A DNA stretch of 64,000 nucleotides from Agathobaculum sp. Marseille-P7918 (GTDB taxonomy: Bacteria > Bacillota > Clostridia > Oscillospirales > Butyricicoccaceae). The notes below the pieces were generated by a model that searched no databases, was not told the DNA's origin, and saw only the letters and a program-made list of their open reading frames with translations. The number at the start of each line of letters is the position of its first letter. Position 1 is the stretch's first letter. The stretch is taken from NCBI RefSeq assembly GCF_900625105.1, contig NZ_UYYD01000001.1:124001-188000 (forward strand), in the 5' to 3' direction. A program made the position numbers and the translations under genes. This document shows, one piece after another, positions 52,171-60,317 of this stretch.

Positions 52171-54135
52171 TTATCCAACCGCCATCACGCCGGAATCGCC
52201 ACCCATATCCGCATACAGATCCTGCGGTCCTGCAAGGAATACGGTTGTTCCTTCATCAATACCCCAGAGGATTTCCGTGTTGGTGGAATCCGCAATGCCA
52301 ATTTCAACCGGCACCAGAACAAAACCTTCCGGGATATCCTCGGTTCCTTCTGGAATCGGCAGCGTTTCAGTAAAGGGAATTTCCTCGCCATTTTCATCGA
52401 TCAGCGGTTTTGCAAATACAGCTGTGCCGCTGTCCGTATTGACGATTGCGCGGGACGGAACCATCAGACAATCCATCGAAGACGCGGTTGTGATTTGATA
52501 TTCCACCATCATACCGCTGTAAATGGACTGTCCTTCGATCGGATCGATGGAAATAACAGCGCGGAACGTGGGCATGCTGCCCTGTCCGCCGCTGCTGTCT
52601 TGCGAGGGCTCCAGCGCCACCGAGTCCACCGTTCCGGTAAGCGAGAGCTGCGAACCATCATAAGTATACATACTCATGGTGGCAGGCTGGCCGGGCTGCA
52701 CGGCTCCGACATCCGTGGACAGAATGTCTGCATTAACTACGATATCATTCAGGTCGGCCACAACAACCAGCGCGTCCGTTCCAGTGACTTCCTGATCCGG
52801 GACCGCATTCAGACTGACGACTACGCCGTCAATCGTGGATTCCACCGTGGAATTTGCAATCAATTTTTTTAGTTCTGTGATGCGCTCCTGCTTATCCTTG
52901 ACCAGATTTTGCGCTGTCGTGACGCCGTTGCGCGCCGTTGTCACGCCGTTCTGCGCATTTTTCACTTCATCCTGTGCCGCATCGCTCGACAGACGCATAA
53001 TCGTTGCACCACTATTATAATTATAATAGTCGATGCCATTGAGGGACGTGATTTCACCGCTGATCTGTGCGGTGACTGCTTCCTCACGGTTATATTCCAG
53101 CGTGCCGGACTCCGCCGGATAAACGGTGCCTGCACTGCTCGTGGAGATCGTTGCTGTCGCCGTCATACCCTTGGTCAGCGTACCCGGGTTCTTCATGGAA
53201 ATTACAACGCGAAATACTTTGACACCCTCAGCCGAGATCTTTTCTGTCTTTTCCACCGAAGAAACCGAGCCCGAGATCTCGCTCATTGCCGACGGGATCG
53301 AAACGGTTGCCGACTGGCCGCTCTTGATATTATTGATGTAAGCGGAACTGAAATACAGCGAAAGGTTCATCTTGCTGTCATCGACCATGTAACCGATAAC
53401 TTCGCCTTCGCTGATCTGCTGACCTACGCGATAGGACGTGGAATTGCCATCCGAATCCGTGGAAGGAATGATCTTGCCGGTAAACGGTGCGGTAACATTC
53501 AGCTTATTCAGCTTTTTCTGTGCAGTGCTCAATGTATTCTGCGCCTGCGTTACTTCAGCCTGCGCATCGGTAACGGAACGCTGCGCATCCGCCAATTCGT
53601 TTTGCGCGGTTTCCAGTTCCTTGCGCGTTTCAGTGGGATTGACAACGACAAGCTTGTCTCCCTTCTTGACCTCGTCACCAACCTCTACCAAAACATCGGT
53701 GACCTTACCCTTTAAATCCCGGCCAAGCTCTTCCCGCTTTTTGGCCGCGGTCACGCCGCTGCCTTCAATATAGGTTTCCAACATGCCGCGAGATGCGACA
53801 GCCGTTGTTTCGCCCTGCAGTTCGGTTCCCGTGTTGCGGGTTTTGAAAACCAGGAAGATTCCGGCGGCGATCAGCAAAACGATGACCGCAATGCCGATGC
53901 CGATACGCACGCCTTTGCTCAGACGGCTTTTCTTCTTATTCATCTTATCTGCATACTTGTTGCGTTTGGGGAGCGCGTTTTTATCCCCTTCCGCTTTGGC
54001 CGGTTCCGCGGCGGCTGCGGCAGTGGTAGTCTTTGCAGCCGTGGATGCAGCTACTGCAACCTTGCTGCCTGCTTTGGCGACATGTGCGCCGCCCTTGGAA
54101 GCGGTTTGCGGCTTCTGCTTGTTTTCTTCACTCAT
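52171..54135 (-). CDS. Two-module HlyD/MacA-like membrane adaptor
   Basis: 654 residues, clearly longer than the usual 350-450. Residues 1-75 are an Ala/Lys-rich cytoplasmic tail, followed by a membrane helix (77-97). Then two successive adaptor modules: the first (about 110-340) with a coiled hairpin at 167-212 flanked by LKGKVTDVLVEVGDEVKKGD and VTAPFTGKI; the second (about 345-545) with AQISGEITSLNG, a coil at 385-427 and VESTIDGVVVSLNA. A MacA-like beta-barrel/MP domain ends the protein. It should link the permease to the wall or outside. AAAGGAA precedes the start. First gene of the operon. Confidence 0.87.
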   Translation of the reverse strand: MSEENKQKPQTASKGGAHVAKAGSKVAVAASTAAKTTTAAAAAEPAKAEGDKNALPKRNKYADKMNKKKSRLSKGVRIGIGIAVIVLLIAAGIFLVFKTRNTGTELQGETTAVASRGMLETYIEGSGVTAAKKREELGRDLKGKVTDVLVEVGDEVKKGDKLVVVNPTETRKELETAQNELADAQRSVTDAQAEVTQAQNTLSTAQKKLNKLNVTAPFTGKIIPSTDSDGNSTSYRVGQQISEGEVIGYMVDDSKMNLSLYFSSAYINNIKSGQSATVSIPSAMSEISGSVSSVEKTEKISAEGVKVFRVVISMKNPGTLTKGMTATATISTSSAGTVYPAESGTLEYNREEAVTAQISGEITSLNGIDYYNYNSGATIMRLSSDAAQDEVKNAQNGVTTARNGVTTAQNLVKDKQERITELKKLIANSTVESTIDGVVVSLNAVPDQEVTGTDALVVVADLNDIVVNADILSTDVGAVQPGQPATMSMYTYDGSQLSLTGTVDSVALEPSQDSSGGQGSMPTFRAVISIDPIEGQSIYSGMMVEYQITTASSMDCLMVPSRAIVNTDSGTAVFAKPLIDENGEEIPFTETLPIPEGTEDIPEGFVLVPVEIGIADSTNTEILWGIDEGTTVFLAGPQDLYADMGGDSGVMAVG

Positions 54136-54220
54136 AAACGTCGTTCCTTTCTCTTCTCTATCCTGAAGCTATATGCGGAAAGCATGCACAGGGGTTTATG
54201 TTGATTTGATTTTTGGCTTG

Positions 54221-54733
54221 TCACAGCGTCATAAATTGCTGAAAAAACGTGTGAACCTGATCCGGCAAATGCTCCAGTGTTCCGTCGTTGACGAAGATGC
54301 CGTCATAGGTGTAATTGTTGACACCATCATCCGAACGGTTTCCAAGTGCACCACGGGCCTGTTCCAGACTGGGTCTATGCACCAGAACAGTTTTACAGTC
54401 CCCACCGACCGCTTGTCGGAAGCGTTCAATCGCTTCCGGTTCCCGTATATGGACAAACAGTATTTCTGCATCGCTTTGCAAAAACTGCTCATATTGCTCC
54501 ATACAATACCGGAATGGCAAATCGTTAAACTCTGTGCAGATTTCCTTGAGTTGGGATAAGAAACGCCGCGCTTCCGGCGTTTTGTTGCCATCCCATCCCG
54601 CGGAACGTGCTACTTGAAGGATCGGAGTGATGGAAGATATGTTCTGCACTTTCCAAAAAGCGGCTGCTGTTTGGCAAATGGTATCTTTTCCTACGCCGCC
54701 GCTGCCATTGATAATAAACACATGCTTCTGCAT
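54221..54733 (-). CDS. P-loop nucleotide/nucleoside kinase-like protein
   Basis: 170 residues. P-loop NGSGGVGKDT at residues 9-18, a mid-protein FVHIREPEAIERF and the C-terminal YDGIFVNDGTLEHL segment resemble deoxynucleoside or dephospho-CoA kinase-type folds. The specific substrate is unknown. ATG 54733 has GGAGGGG 8 bases upstream. Single gene with its own promoter. Confidence 0.72.
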   Translation of the reverse strand: MQKHVFIINGSGGVGKDTICQTAAAFWKVQNISSITPILQVARSAGWDGNKTPEARRFLSQLKEICTEFNDLPFRYCMEQYEQFLQSDAEILFVHIREPEAIERFRQAVGGDCKTVLVHRPSLEQARGALGNRSDDGVNNYTYDGIFVNDGTLEHLPDQVHTFFQQFMTL

Positions 54734-54768
54734 CAAAACGCCCCTCCAAAGCACACTTTAACGCATAT

Positions 54769-54797
54769 AGTGTACCACAATATATTGCGCGTTGCAA
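54769..54797 (-). promoter_or_regulatory. Promoter of the P-loop kinase gene
   Basis: On the minus strand TTGCAA (54792-54797), 17 bases, TACACT (54769-54774). Confidence 0.62.
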
Positions 54798-54819
54798 GCA
54801 AAGGCGCAGGCGATATCGT

Positions 54820-54850
54820 GAAAAACAGCCCGCCTAAAACGGCGGGCTGC
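54820..54850 (-). terminator. Terminator after the SPFH gene
   Basis: On the minus strand CAGCCCGCC / GGCGGGCTG with a 6-base loop and T5 tail. Confidence 0.9.
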
Positions 54851-54863
54851 ATGAGTACCAGAG

Positions 54864-55775
54864 TTACTTTTCGGTTTTGGGGTCGGTAATGACTTCTTTG
54901 AACGAAGTCGCAAGGCCGGCAAGGCTCTGGATCTCGCTCGGGATGATGATTTTGGTGGATTTACCATCCGCTGCTGCGCTGAACGCTTCGAGGGATTTGA
55001 GTTTGATGACCTGTTCGGTCGGTGCCGCTTGGTTGAGCATGGCAATCGAATCGGCCAGTGCTTTTTGCACTGTCAGCAGTGCTTCAGCTTCGCCTTCCGC
55101 TTCCTTGATCTTTGCCAGGCGATTTGCTTCCGCAGCCAGAACAGTGGCTTCCTTTTCGCCTTCTGCCACCAGAATCGCGGATTGCTTTTTGCCTTCCGCC
55201 ACCAGAATGGATTCGCGGCGTTCGCGCTCTGCCTTCATCTGCTTCTCCATGGATTCCTGGATTGCAGCCGGCGGGATGATGTTCTTCAGCTCCACGCGAT
55301 TAACCTTAATGCCCCAAGCGTCGGTTGCTTCGTCCAGAATCGAACGCATCTTGGTGTTGATGATATCGCGGCTGGTCAGCGTCTGATCCAGTTCCAAGTC
55401 GCCGATGATATTACGGAGTGTGGTTGCTGTCAAGTTTTCGATCGCAGCCATCGGGCTCTCAATACCATAGGTGAACAGCTTGGGATCGGTGATCTGGAAA
55501 TATACGACTGTGTCGATCTGCATCGTAACATTATCCTTCGTGATAACCGGCTGGGGCGGGAAATCCACAACCTGCTCTTTGAGGGTCACTCTGCGTGCCA
55601 CGCGCTCAAACAGCGGCACTTTAATATGCAGACCGGTGTTCCAAGTGCACTTGTATGTGCCCAGTCGTTCCACAATATAGGCTTTTGCCTGCGGAACAAT
55701 AACGATGTTGCTTGCCAGAAAAGCAATCAGCAGGATGGCTAAAACGATCCAAAGTCCATAAATCAAAAACGGCAT
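54864..55775 (-). CDS. SPFH/Band 7 membrane protein (QmcA-like)
   Basis: 303 residues. N-terminal membrane helix (about 5-27), SPFH domain (AYIVERLGTYKCTWNTGLH, FPPQPVITKDNVTMQIDTVVYFQI) and a long coiled region with LVAEG repeats (about 195-240). Members oligomerise into membrane rings, often with an NfeD partner, as here. ATG is preceded by AAAGGAG. Confidence 0.95.
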   Translation of the reverse strand: MPFLIYGLWIVLAILLIAFLASNIVIVPQAKAYIVERLGTYKCTWNTGLHIKVPLFERVARRVTLKEQVVDFPPQPVITKDNVTMQIDTVVYFQITDPKLFTYGIESPMAAIENLTATTLRNIIGDLELDQTLTSRDIINTKMRSILDEATDAWGIKVNRVELKNIIPPAAIQESMEKQMKAERERRESILVAEGKKQSAILVAEGEKEATVLAAEANRLAKIKEAEGEAEALLTVQKALADSIAMLNQAAPTEQVIKLKSLEAFSAAADGKSTKIIIPSEIQSLAGLATSFKEVITDPKTEK

Positions 55776-55800
55776 ACTGTTCTCCTTTACTCCTCAAAAA

Positions 55801-56244
55801 TTATCCAACCTTTTGCACCACGGCTTTGACGCCGCGGATTGCAACAACCTTGACTGTCGTGCCTTCCGGGATAACAGAATCATCCTCGCTGCGGGCGGTC
55901 CAAATAGATCCCATAATCTTGACCGCGCCGGTTTCATGCACATTATCAATCTGCTCCGTAACCACTGCGATCTCACCGATGATACGATCTGCATTGGTGG
56001 GTTCATTTTTTGTTTTCAGAAATTTGCGGCAGAACGGACGAACCAGTGCAAGCAGCGCCGCGGAAAACAGGACGAAAATCGTCAGCTGCGCAGAGATCTC
56101 CAACGAAAGGCTTGCGGCGATCAAGGCGGCAACACCACCGACTGCAAACCAAATGGCACACAGATCCAGAGTGAATGCCTCAACTGCTACACATATAATG
56201 ATGACACCCATCCAGATATAAAGGGTGTTGATTCCAAACAGCAT
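55801..56244 (-). CDS. NfeD-family membrane protein
   Basis: 147 residues with three membrane helices (about 8-28, 32-50, 52-72) and a C-terminal OB-fold (IIGEIAVVTEQID, GAVKIMGSIWTAR, VKVVAIRGVKAVV). This short NfeD form without the protease domain pairs with SPFH proteins to organise membrane domains. ATG 56244 lies after AAAGGAGGG. Upstream of the SPFH gene by 25 bases; the two form an operon. Confidence 0.93.
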   Translation of the reverse strand: MLFGINTLYIWMGVIIICVAVEAFTLDLCAIWFAVGGVAALIAASLSLEISAQLTIFVLFSAALLALVRPFCRKFLKTKNEPTNADRIIGEIAVVTEQIDNVHETGAVKIMGSIWTARSEDDSVIPEGTTVKVVAIRGVKAVVQKVG

Positions 56245-56268
56245 CTTGCAGATCCCTCCTTTGGCAAC

Positions 56269-56297
56269 AGTATAGCATGCAGGTGTGAAAATGTACA
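56269..56297 (-). promoter_or_regulatory. Promoter of the nfeD-SPFH pair
   Basis: On the minus strand TGTACA (56292-56297), 17 bases, TATACT (56269-56274), the latter with an extended TGC. Confidence 0.65.
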
Positions 56298-56337
56298 GTA
56301 AAACCATAGTAACAATCAGCGGTGGGAATGCATCAAT

Positions 56338-57771
56338 TCATTCGTTGATATAATGCAGCCTCTGCAGAAATTCCTTGTTCTGTGTTTTCTCACAAATTGC
56401 ATCAATGCCGGAGGATATGACCCAGATCGCCATGCCCCGTCTGGCGCAAGTCACAAGCATATCGATGATCATTTCATGGTGTGCCGACTCCTGCCCGGCA
56501 AACGGGAAAAAGCAGATCAGCAGCCGTGGATTGATCAAATACCATTTATAATAGGAAAACCGTAACCGCTCCGGTAAGGTCCATTCGCATAAGGGACGCA
56601 ATAACGCTTCCCGCGTGAACCACCCGGAGGCTTCCTGCAAAATATTTTCCATGATTTTCTTTCGGACGATATGCCGTCCGGCTTTGGGAAGCAGGCAGGT
56701 GCTGAGATTGTCTAATGCGGTCAATTTGTCAAACAAGACACCGCTTGGACGATCCGGGCGTTCAATTTGAATCCCGATATCCGTACCTATGATTTTTGAC
56801 AGTTCACTGTGCTCATATTTTTTCCCATCCAAACGAAATTCCCCGCTCAACCAGCTTTTTTCCCGCAAAAAACAATCCCGGATCTGTGATACGGTATTGT
56901 AATTCTCATCCCGCAGGAACGCGATCTCACCGCTGCGGATCTGAAAATTCATCGGTTTTAACGTAGGGAAAGTCAGATTGGCAACTGACAGGATAACTTT
57001 TTCATCATCACGAGGCTCCGAACGCACCGCGCTGTTGCTGCTTCGGCGTTTCCACCCCAATATTTCATACAGCCGGTCATCGTATTCTTCCGGATACAGC
57101 CGATAGAACGATTTCCGGTTTTTGATGATATCCACCCGGTTTGCATACTGATACAGAAATTCCTCATTCATATCGCAAACCAACACTGCAGAGCCCTGCT
57201 TGAGCAAATACTGGACGCATTGCATCAGCTGTTTCAGATCTCTCCAACGAAGGATTTCTGTCAAACGATCCAGAATCAGCAGCTCACTCTTCCAAAACCA
57301 AACACGAAAGACCGAAAGGCGATAATAATCCAACAGAGAAAGCGCGGAAAGCTTCTGTTCCCATGACAAAAACAACCCCATCTGCTGCATCATGTCTGCG
57401 GTTGCTTTTGCATGAAGTTCTTCTTCCGCAGCCTTGTTTTTTCTCCACCGAGTGGGTTTTCCCAAAGACATGACAAAATCCCATACGGTCAGTTCCTTGG
57501 AATCGAAGCGGAATTTGTCGGCGATCATGCTGCGCTGCGTGATCCAACGCTCCAAATCAATGGAACCAGCACGGCGGCCATACAGGAATACTTTGCCGCT
57601 TCTCATATGGGAATATCCTTTGAAAATGTCCAGGAAAGCCGTACCGGAAGTAAGGTGATCATCAACGTATATGCCAATACATTCCCCGCGTGAGATAGCA
57701 ATATCAAATTGATAGTCGCTGCCTTCACGCTGGAAATGGCCATTCTCAACGCGGATCAGTTCCTCTTTCAT
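56338..57771 (-). CDS. Degenerate sugar-type ABC ATPase paralogue (no catalytic motifs)
   Basis: 477 residues with the two-domain layout of a ribose-type sugar ATPase, but neither domain can hydrolyse ATP by the known mechanism. At the NBD1 Walker A position it reads VDDHLTSGT (36-44) and at Walker B LLILDRLTE (164-172). In NBD2 Walker A is RDENYNTVS (287-295), the signature is TLPERL (399-403 region) and Walker B LLICFFPFAG (417-426) in place of DEPTRG. Flanking residues still align with the active ATPase at 62322-63815: YYKWYLINPRLLI against AKWLLNDPDIII, and the stretches around NRVDIIKN. The frame is intact and has a good GGAGG/GAGG site, so it is not a pseudogene. It is 7 bases after the histidine kinase gene, so probably translated with it. 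A signalling or inhibitory role is inferred. Confidence 0.85.
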   Translation of the reverse strand: MKEELIRVENGHFQREGSDYQFDIAISRGECIGIYVDDHLTSGTAFLDIFKGYSHMRSGKVFLYGRRAGSIDLERWITQRSMIADKFRFDSKELTVWDFVMSLGKPTRWRKNKAAEEELHAKATADMMQQMGLFLSWEQKLSALSLLDYYRLSVFRVWFWKSELLILDRLTEILRWRDLKQLMQCVQYLLKQGSAVLVCDMNEEFLYQYANRVDIIKNRKSFYRLYPEEYDDRLYEILGWKRRSSNSAVRSEPRDDEKVILSVANLTFPTLKPMNFQIRSGEIAFLRDENYNTVSQIRDCFLREKSWLSGEFRLDGKKYEHSELSKIIGTDIGIQIERPDRPSGVLFDKLTALDNLSTCLLPKAGRHIVRKKIMENILQEASGWFTREALLRPLCEWTLPERLRFSYYKWYLINPRLLICFFPFAGQESAHHEMIIDMLVTCARRGMAIWVISSGIDAICEKTQNKEFLQRLHYINE

Positions 57772-57778
57772 TGATTCC

Positions 57779-58597
57779 TCAGTCCTCCTGCGAAAGCAGC
57801 GGCAATGTGATACAGCACTCTGTGCCGATGCCTGCAGCACTGTAAATGCGCAGGCCGTAATCCTCTCCGAACATCAAACGGATACGACTGTTGACATTTC
57901 GCAGCGCGATACCGCCTCGCTGTTGTCCGCTTACGGTTGTGCTGTCCCCCGCGAATTGTGCATTTAATCGCTCGACCTGTTCTTCCGGCATACCGATTCC
58001 ATCATCCCGTACACGCAGAAACAAAGTTTGTTCACTGTTTTCTACGATGATCCGCACGGTACCATGTTCGATTTTTCCTTCCAGGCCATGCGAAACCGCA
58101 TTTTCAACAAGCGGCTGCAAAATGAGCTTGGGCATACGCGCTTCCAGCAGCTCTTCGTTTTCCATTTCAAGCTCGAGAGAAAGCTTATCGCCAAAACGAC
58201 AGCGCTGAATGGTGAAATAATTTTCTGCATTATCCAGTTCATCAGAAAAGGTGACATATTCCTGCACATTGGAAATGGTATAACGAAAAAAAGTGGCCAA
58301 TGCCTCTGTGGTTTCTGCAATTTCTTCGCAGTCTGCTAAAAGGGCATCCGCGCGGATCGCTTCCAATGCATTATACAGAAAATGCGGATTGATTTGGTTT
58401 TGCAGGGCGAGATATTCCGCCTGCTTTTGCTGTAGCTTCGTGATTTCTTCGCCATGCAGCCGGTCTTCGATGTCGCCCAGAAACACATTCAGATCGGGGC
58501 TTTTGCTCCAATCCATATGTAATACGGCTTCCAGGTTTTTATCATTGCGATAACGCCGCAACGCACGCCAAAGTTTCCATCCACCTCTCAGCGACAT
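57779..58597 (-). CDS. Soluble YesM/LytS-type histidine kinase
   Basis: 272 residues. H-box NQINPHFLYNALEAIR with His72, N-box LVENAVSHGLEGK, G-box VRDDGIGMP and GGIALRNVNSRI identify a His_kinase/HATPase pair of the YesM type. Unlike typical YesM proteins it has no membrane helix and no extracellular sensor; the first 50 residues are a short helical region only. Input must therefore come from another protein. RBS AAGGTGAG. 9 bases after the response regulator. Confidence 0.93.
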   Translation of the reverse strand: MSLRGGWKLWRALRRYRNDKNLEAVLHMDWSKSPDLNVFLGDIEDRLHGEEITKLQQKQAEYLALQNQINPHFLYNALEAIRADALLADCEEIAETTEALATFFRYTISNVQEYVTFSDELDNAENYFTIQRCRFGDKLSLELEMENEELLEARMPKLILQPLVENAVSHGLEGKIEHGTVRIIVENSEQTLFLRVRDDGIGMPEEQVERLNAQFAGDSTTVSGQQRGGIALRNVNSRIRLMFGEDYGLRIYSAAGIGTECCITLPLLSQED

Positions 58598-58606
58598 ATG
58601 CTCACC

Positions 58607-60190
58607 TTACTTGTACAACTTTTTATAGTCCGACGGACTGACGCCCGTTATTTTCTTAAACAGACGGGAGAAATATTTCAGATCCCGGTAACCCACCATC
58701 TCCGCGACGTCCTGAATGGACAAATTATCCGTGCAAAGAAGTTCTTTGGACTTATTGATGCGCAGTTCGGTCAGGTAATCCATGAAATTCTGACCGGTTT
58801 CCTTTTTAAACAGCGCAGAAAAATAGGTTGCGTTAAATCCGACCGCACTGCTGACATCTTCCAGGCGCAACGCTTCCTGATAGTGCTGTTGGATATAGTG
58901 TTTAGCTTCTGTGATGGGACGTGTTTCCTGCATGGATTTTACTTCCCGAAGGCGCTGGATCTGCCTTTGAACCCCTTCCCGCAGCAACCGGAATATATCC
59001 TGAGCGTTAGTGCAGCGCCAGAAGTTTTCCTGCATGGTTTCCTCAAAACGCTCCTCTACATTGCCGCTCTGCTTCATACCATAATTGGCAGCCTCCAAAA
59101 TCTGCTCGAACCAATCTTCGAGCATTTGTCCGTTGAGCGGTTTCCGGGGTAAAATGCAGCGATAACTATCCTCCAATTCCTGTTTGAAGCGCTCCTCGTC
59201 CAGATACTCTGCCGCTTCCTGGAATCGTTTTTTCTGTGCAGGGTCCATTTGGTACCGTTCGTCGAAGGCGGGCGGTTCAGTTTCCGCGTCACGCCACGGC
59301 TGCACCCGGCAAAGCCGATCCAGACAAAGCCAAAGTGCCTCGCGCATAGATTCATCCATTTGTTCCAGACTGGATTTTCGACTTCCAAGGCAAATAGTGC
59401 CTCGAATATCCCAAAAAAGATCCCGCTGTTTTTCAATTTCTTTCCGGATTTTAGTAAAGCACTGTTTCACCTCAACCGCCTGATAATCCCGCAGGAACAA
59501 AACGGCGGCTACGCCTTCCTTCTGCACGGAGACTGCATATTCATCAGCCAGCTGCTGTACCTCTCGCCGCACAATCTCCAATGTGTGGTGCATCATGATC
59601 TGGTACCCATCCAAATACTGTTCCGCATTGGAAATATCGGGTTTGACCAATACAGCAAAATAGCTTCCCGCACCAAAGTGGAAGCCGTATTCTGATTCGG
59701 CCTGTTCCGCGCTCAGAAAAGGTTGCTGCCGTTTGGTGGCATTTTTCAGTGCAGTCATCAGCAGTTCCTGACGCCGCTCGCCGCTCTTTTTCAATTGGAA
59801 TTCCAACGCGGCTTCCTCGCCCAATTTATCTTTCAATCGAAGCAGAATCCCGTAGAGTTCTTCCTGCTTGAGCGGTTTGAGCAGATAATCCTCTACACCA
59901 TATTTCAAGGCATTCTGCGCGTACTCGAATTGGCGGTATCCACTGATTACGATTGAGTGCAATTTAGGCTGCAGCTCTTTGGCGCGGCGTATCAAATCAA
60001 TCCCATCGCAACCAGGCATGCGAATATCGGTTATGAGCAAATGCGGCTGTTTTTCTTTCACCAGCTCCAGTGCCCGATAACCGTCGTTGGCAATTCCGAC
60101 GACTTCGTAACCAAGCGATTGCCAGTCGATCAATTTCTGCATCAGCAAAATCACTTTGATCTCATCGTCTGCAAGAACTACCCTTAACAT
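58607..60190 (-). CDS. YesN-type response regulator, AraC output
   Basis: 527 residues. Receiver domain with Asp8, Asp9, phosphoacceptor Asp55 (LLITDIRMPG) and Lys105 (DYLLKP). A central region of about 300 residues follows, then a C-terminal AraC domain with two HTH motifs (LRLEDVSSAVGFNATYFSALF, LSIQDVAEMVGYRDLKYFSRLF). Such regulators activate sugar-uptake genes. It follows the sugar-binding protein gene after a terminator and is the likely regulator of the ABC importer genes. Confidence 0.95.
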   Translation of the reverse strand: MLRVVLADDEIKVILLMQKLIDWQSLGYEVVGIANDGYRALELVKEKQPHLLITDIRMPGCDGIDLIRRAKELQPKLHSIVISGYRQFEYAQNALKYGVEDYLLKPLKQEELYGILLRLKDKLGEEAALEFQLKKSGERRQELLMTALKNATKRQQPFLSAEQAESEYGFHFGAGSYFAVLVKPDISNAEQYLDGYQIMMHHTLEIVRREVQQLADEYAVSVQKEGVAAVLFLRDYQAVEVKQCFTKIRKEIEKQRDLFWDIRGTICLGSRKSSLEQMDESMREALWLCLDRLCRVQPWRDAETEPPAFDERYQMDPAQKKRFQEAAEYLDEERFKQELEDSYRCILPRKPLNGQMLEDWFEQILEAANYGMKQSGNVEERFEETMQENFWRCTNAQDIFRLLREGVQRQIQRLREVKSMQETRPITEAKHYIQQHYQEALRLEDVSSAVGFNATYFSALFKKETGQNFMDYLTELRINKSKELLCTDNLSIQDVAEMVGYRDLKYFSRLFKKITGVSPSDYKKLYK

Positions 60191-60222
60191 AATCCACCCC
60201 CGGTAAAATACGGATCCTATGA

Positions 60223-60254
60223 GAAAAGGGAAAACGAATTCGTTTTCCCTTTTC
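60223..60254 (-). terminator. Terminator between sugar importer and regulators
   Basis: GAAAAGGGAAAACG / CGTTTTCCCTTTTC, 14-bp perfect palindrome with AATT loop, T-rich tail on the minus strand. It should reduce transcription into the regulator genes; no strong new promoter is seen after it. Confidence 0.8.
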
Positions 60255-60317
60255 CATATTCATCATAACACGTTCGCTGGCATTTGCCAAATGGAAATCA
60301 TGCGCATACGAATTATC

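Noticed and set aside
56338-57771. Pseudogene interpretation of the degenerate ABC ATPase
   Set aside because: The 477-codon frame is unbroken, has a good ribosome site and tight operon spacing, and only the catalytic motifs are lost while structural segments remain.
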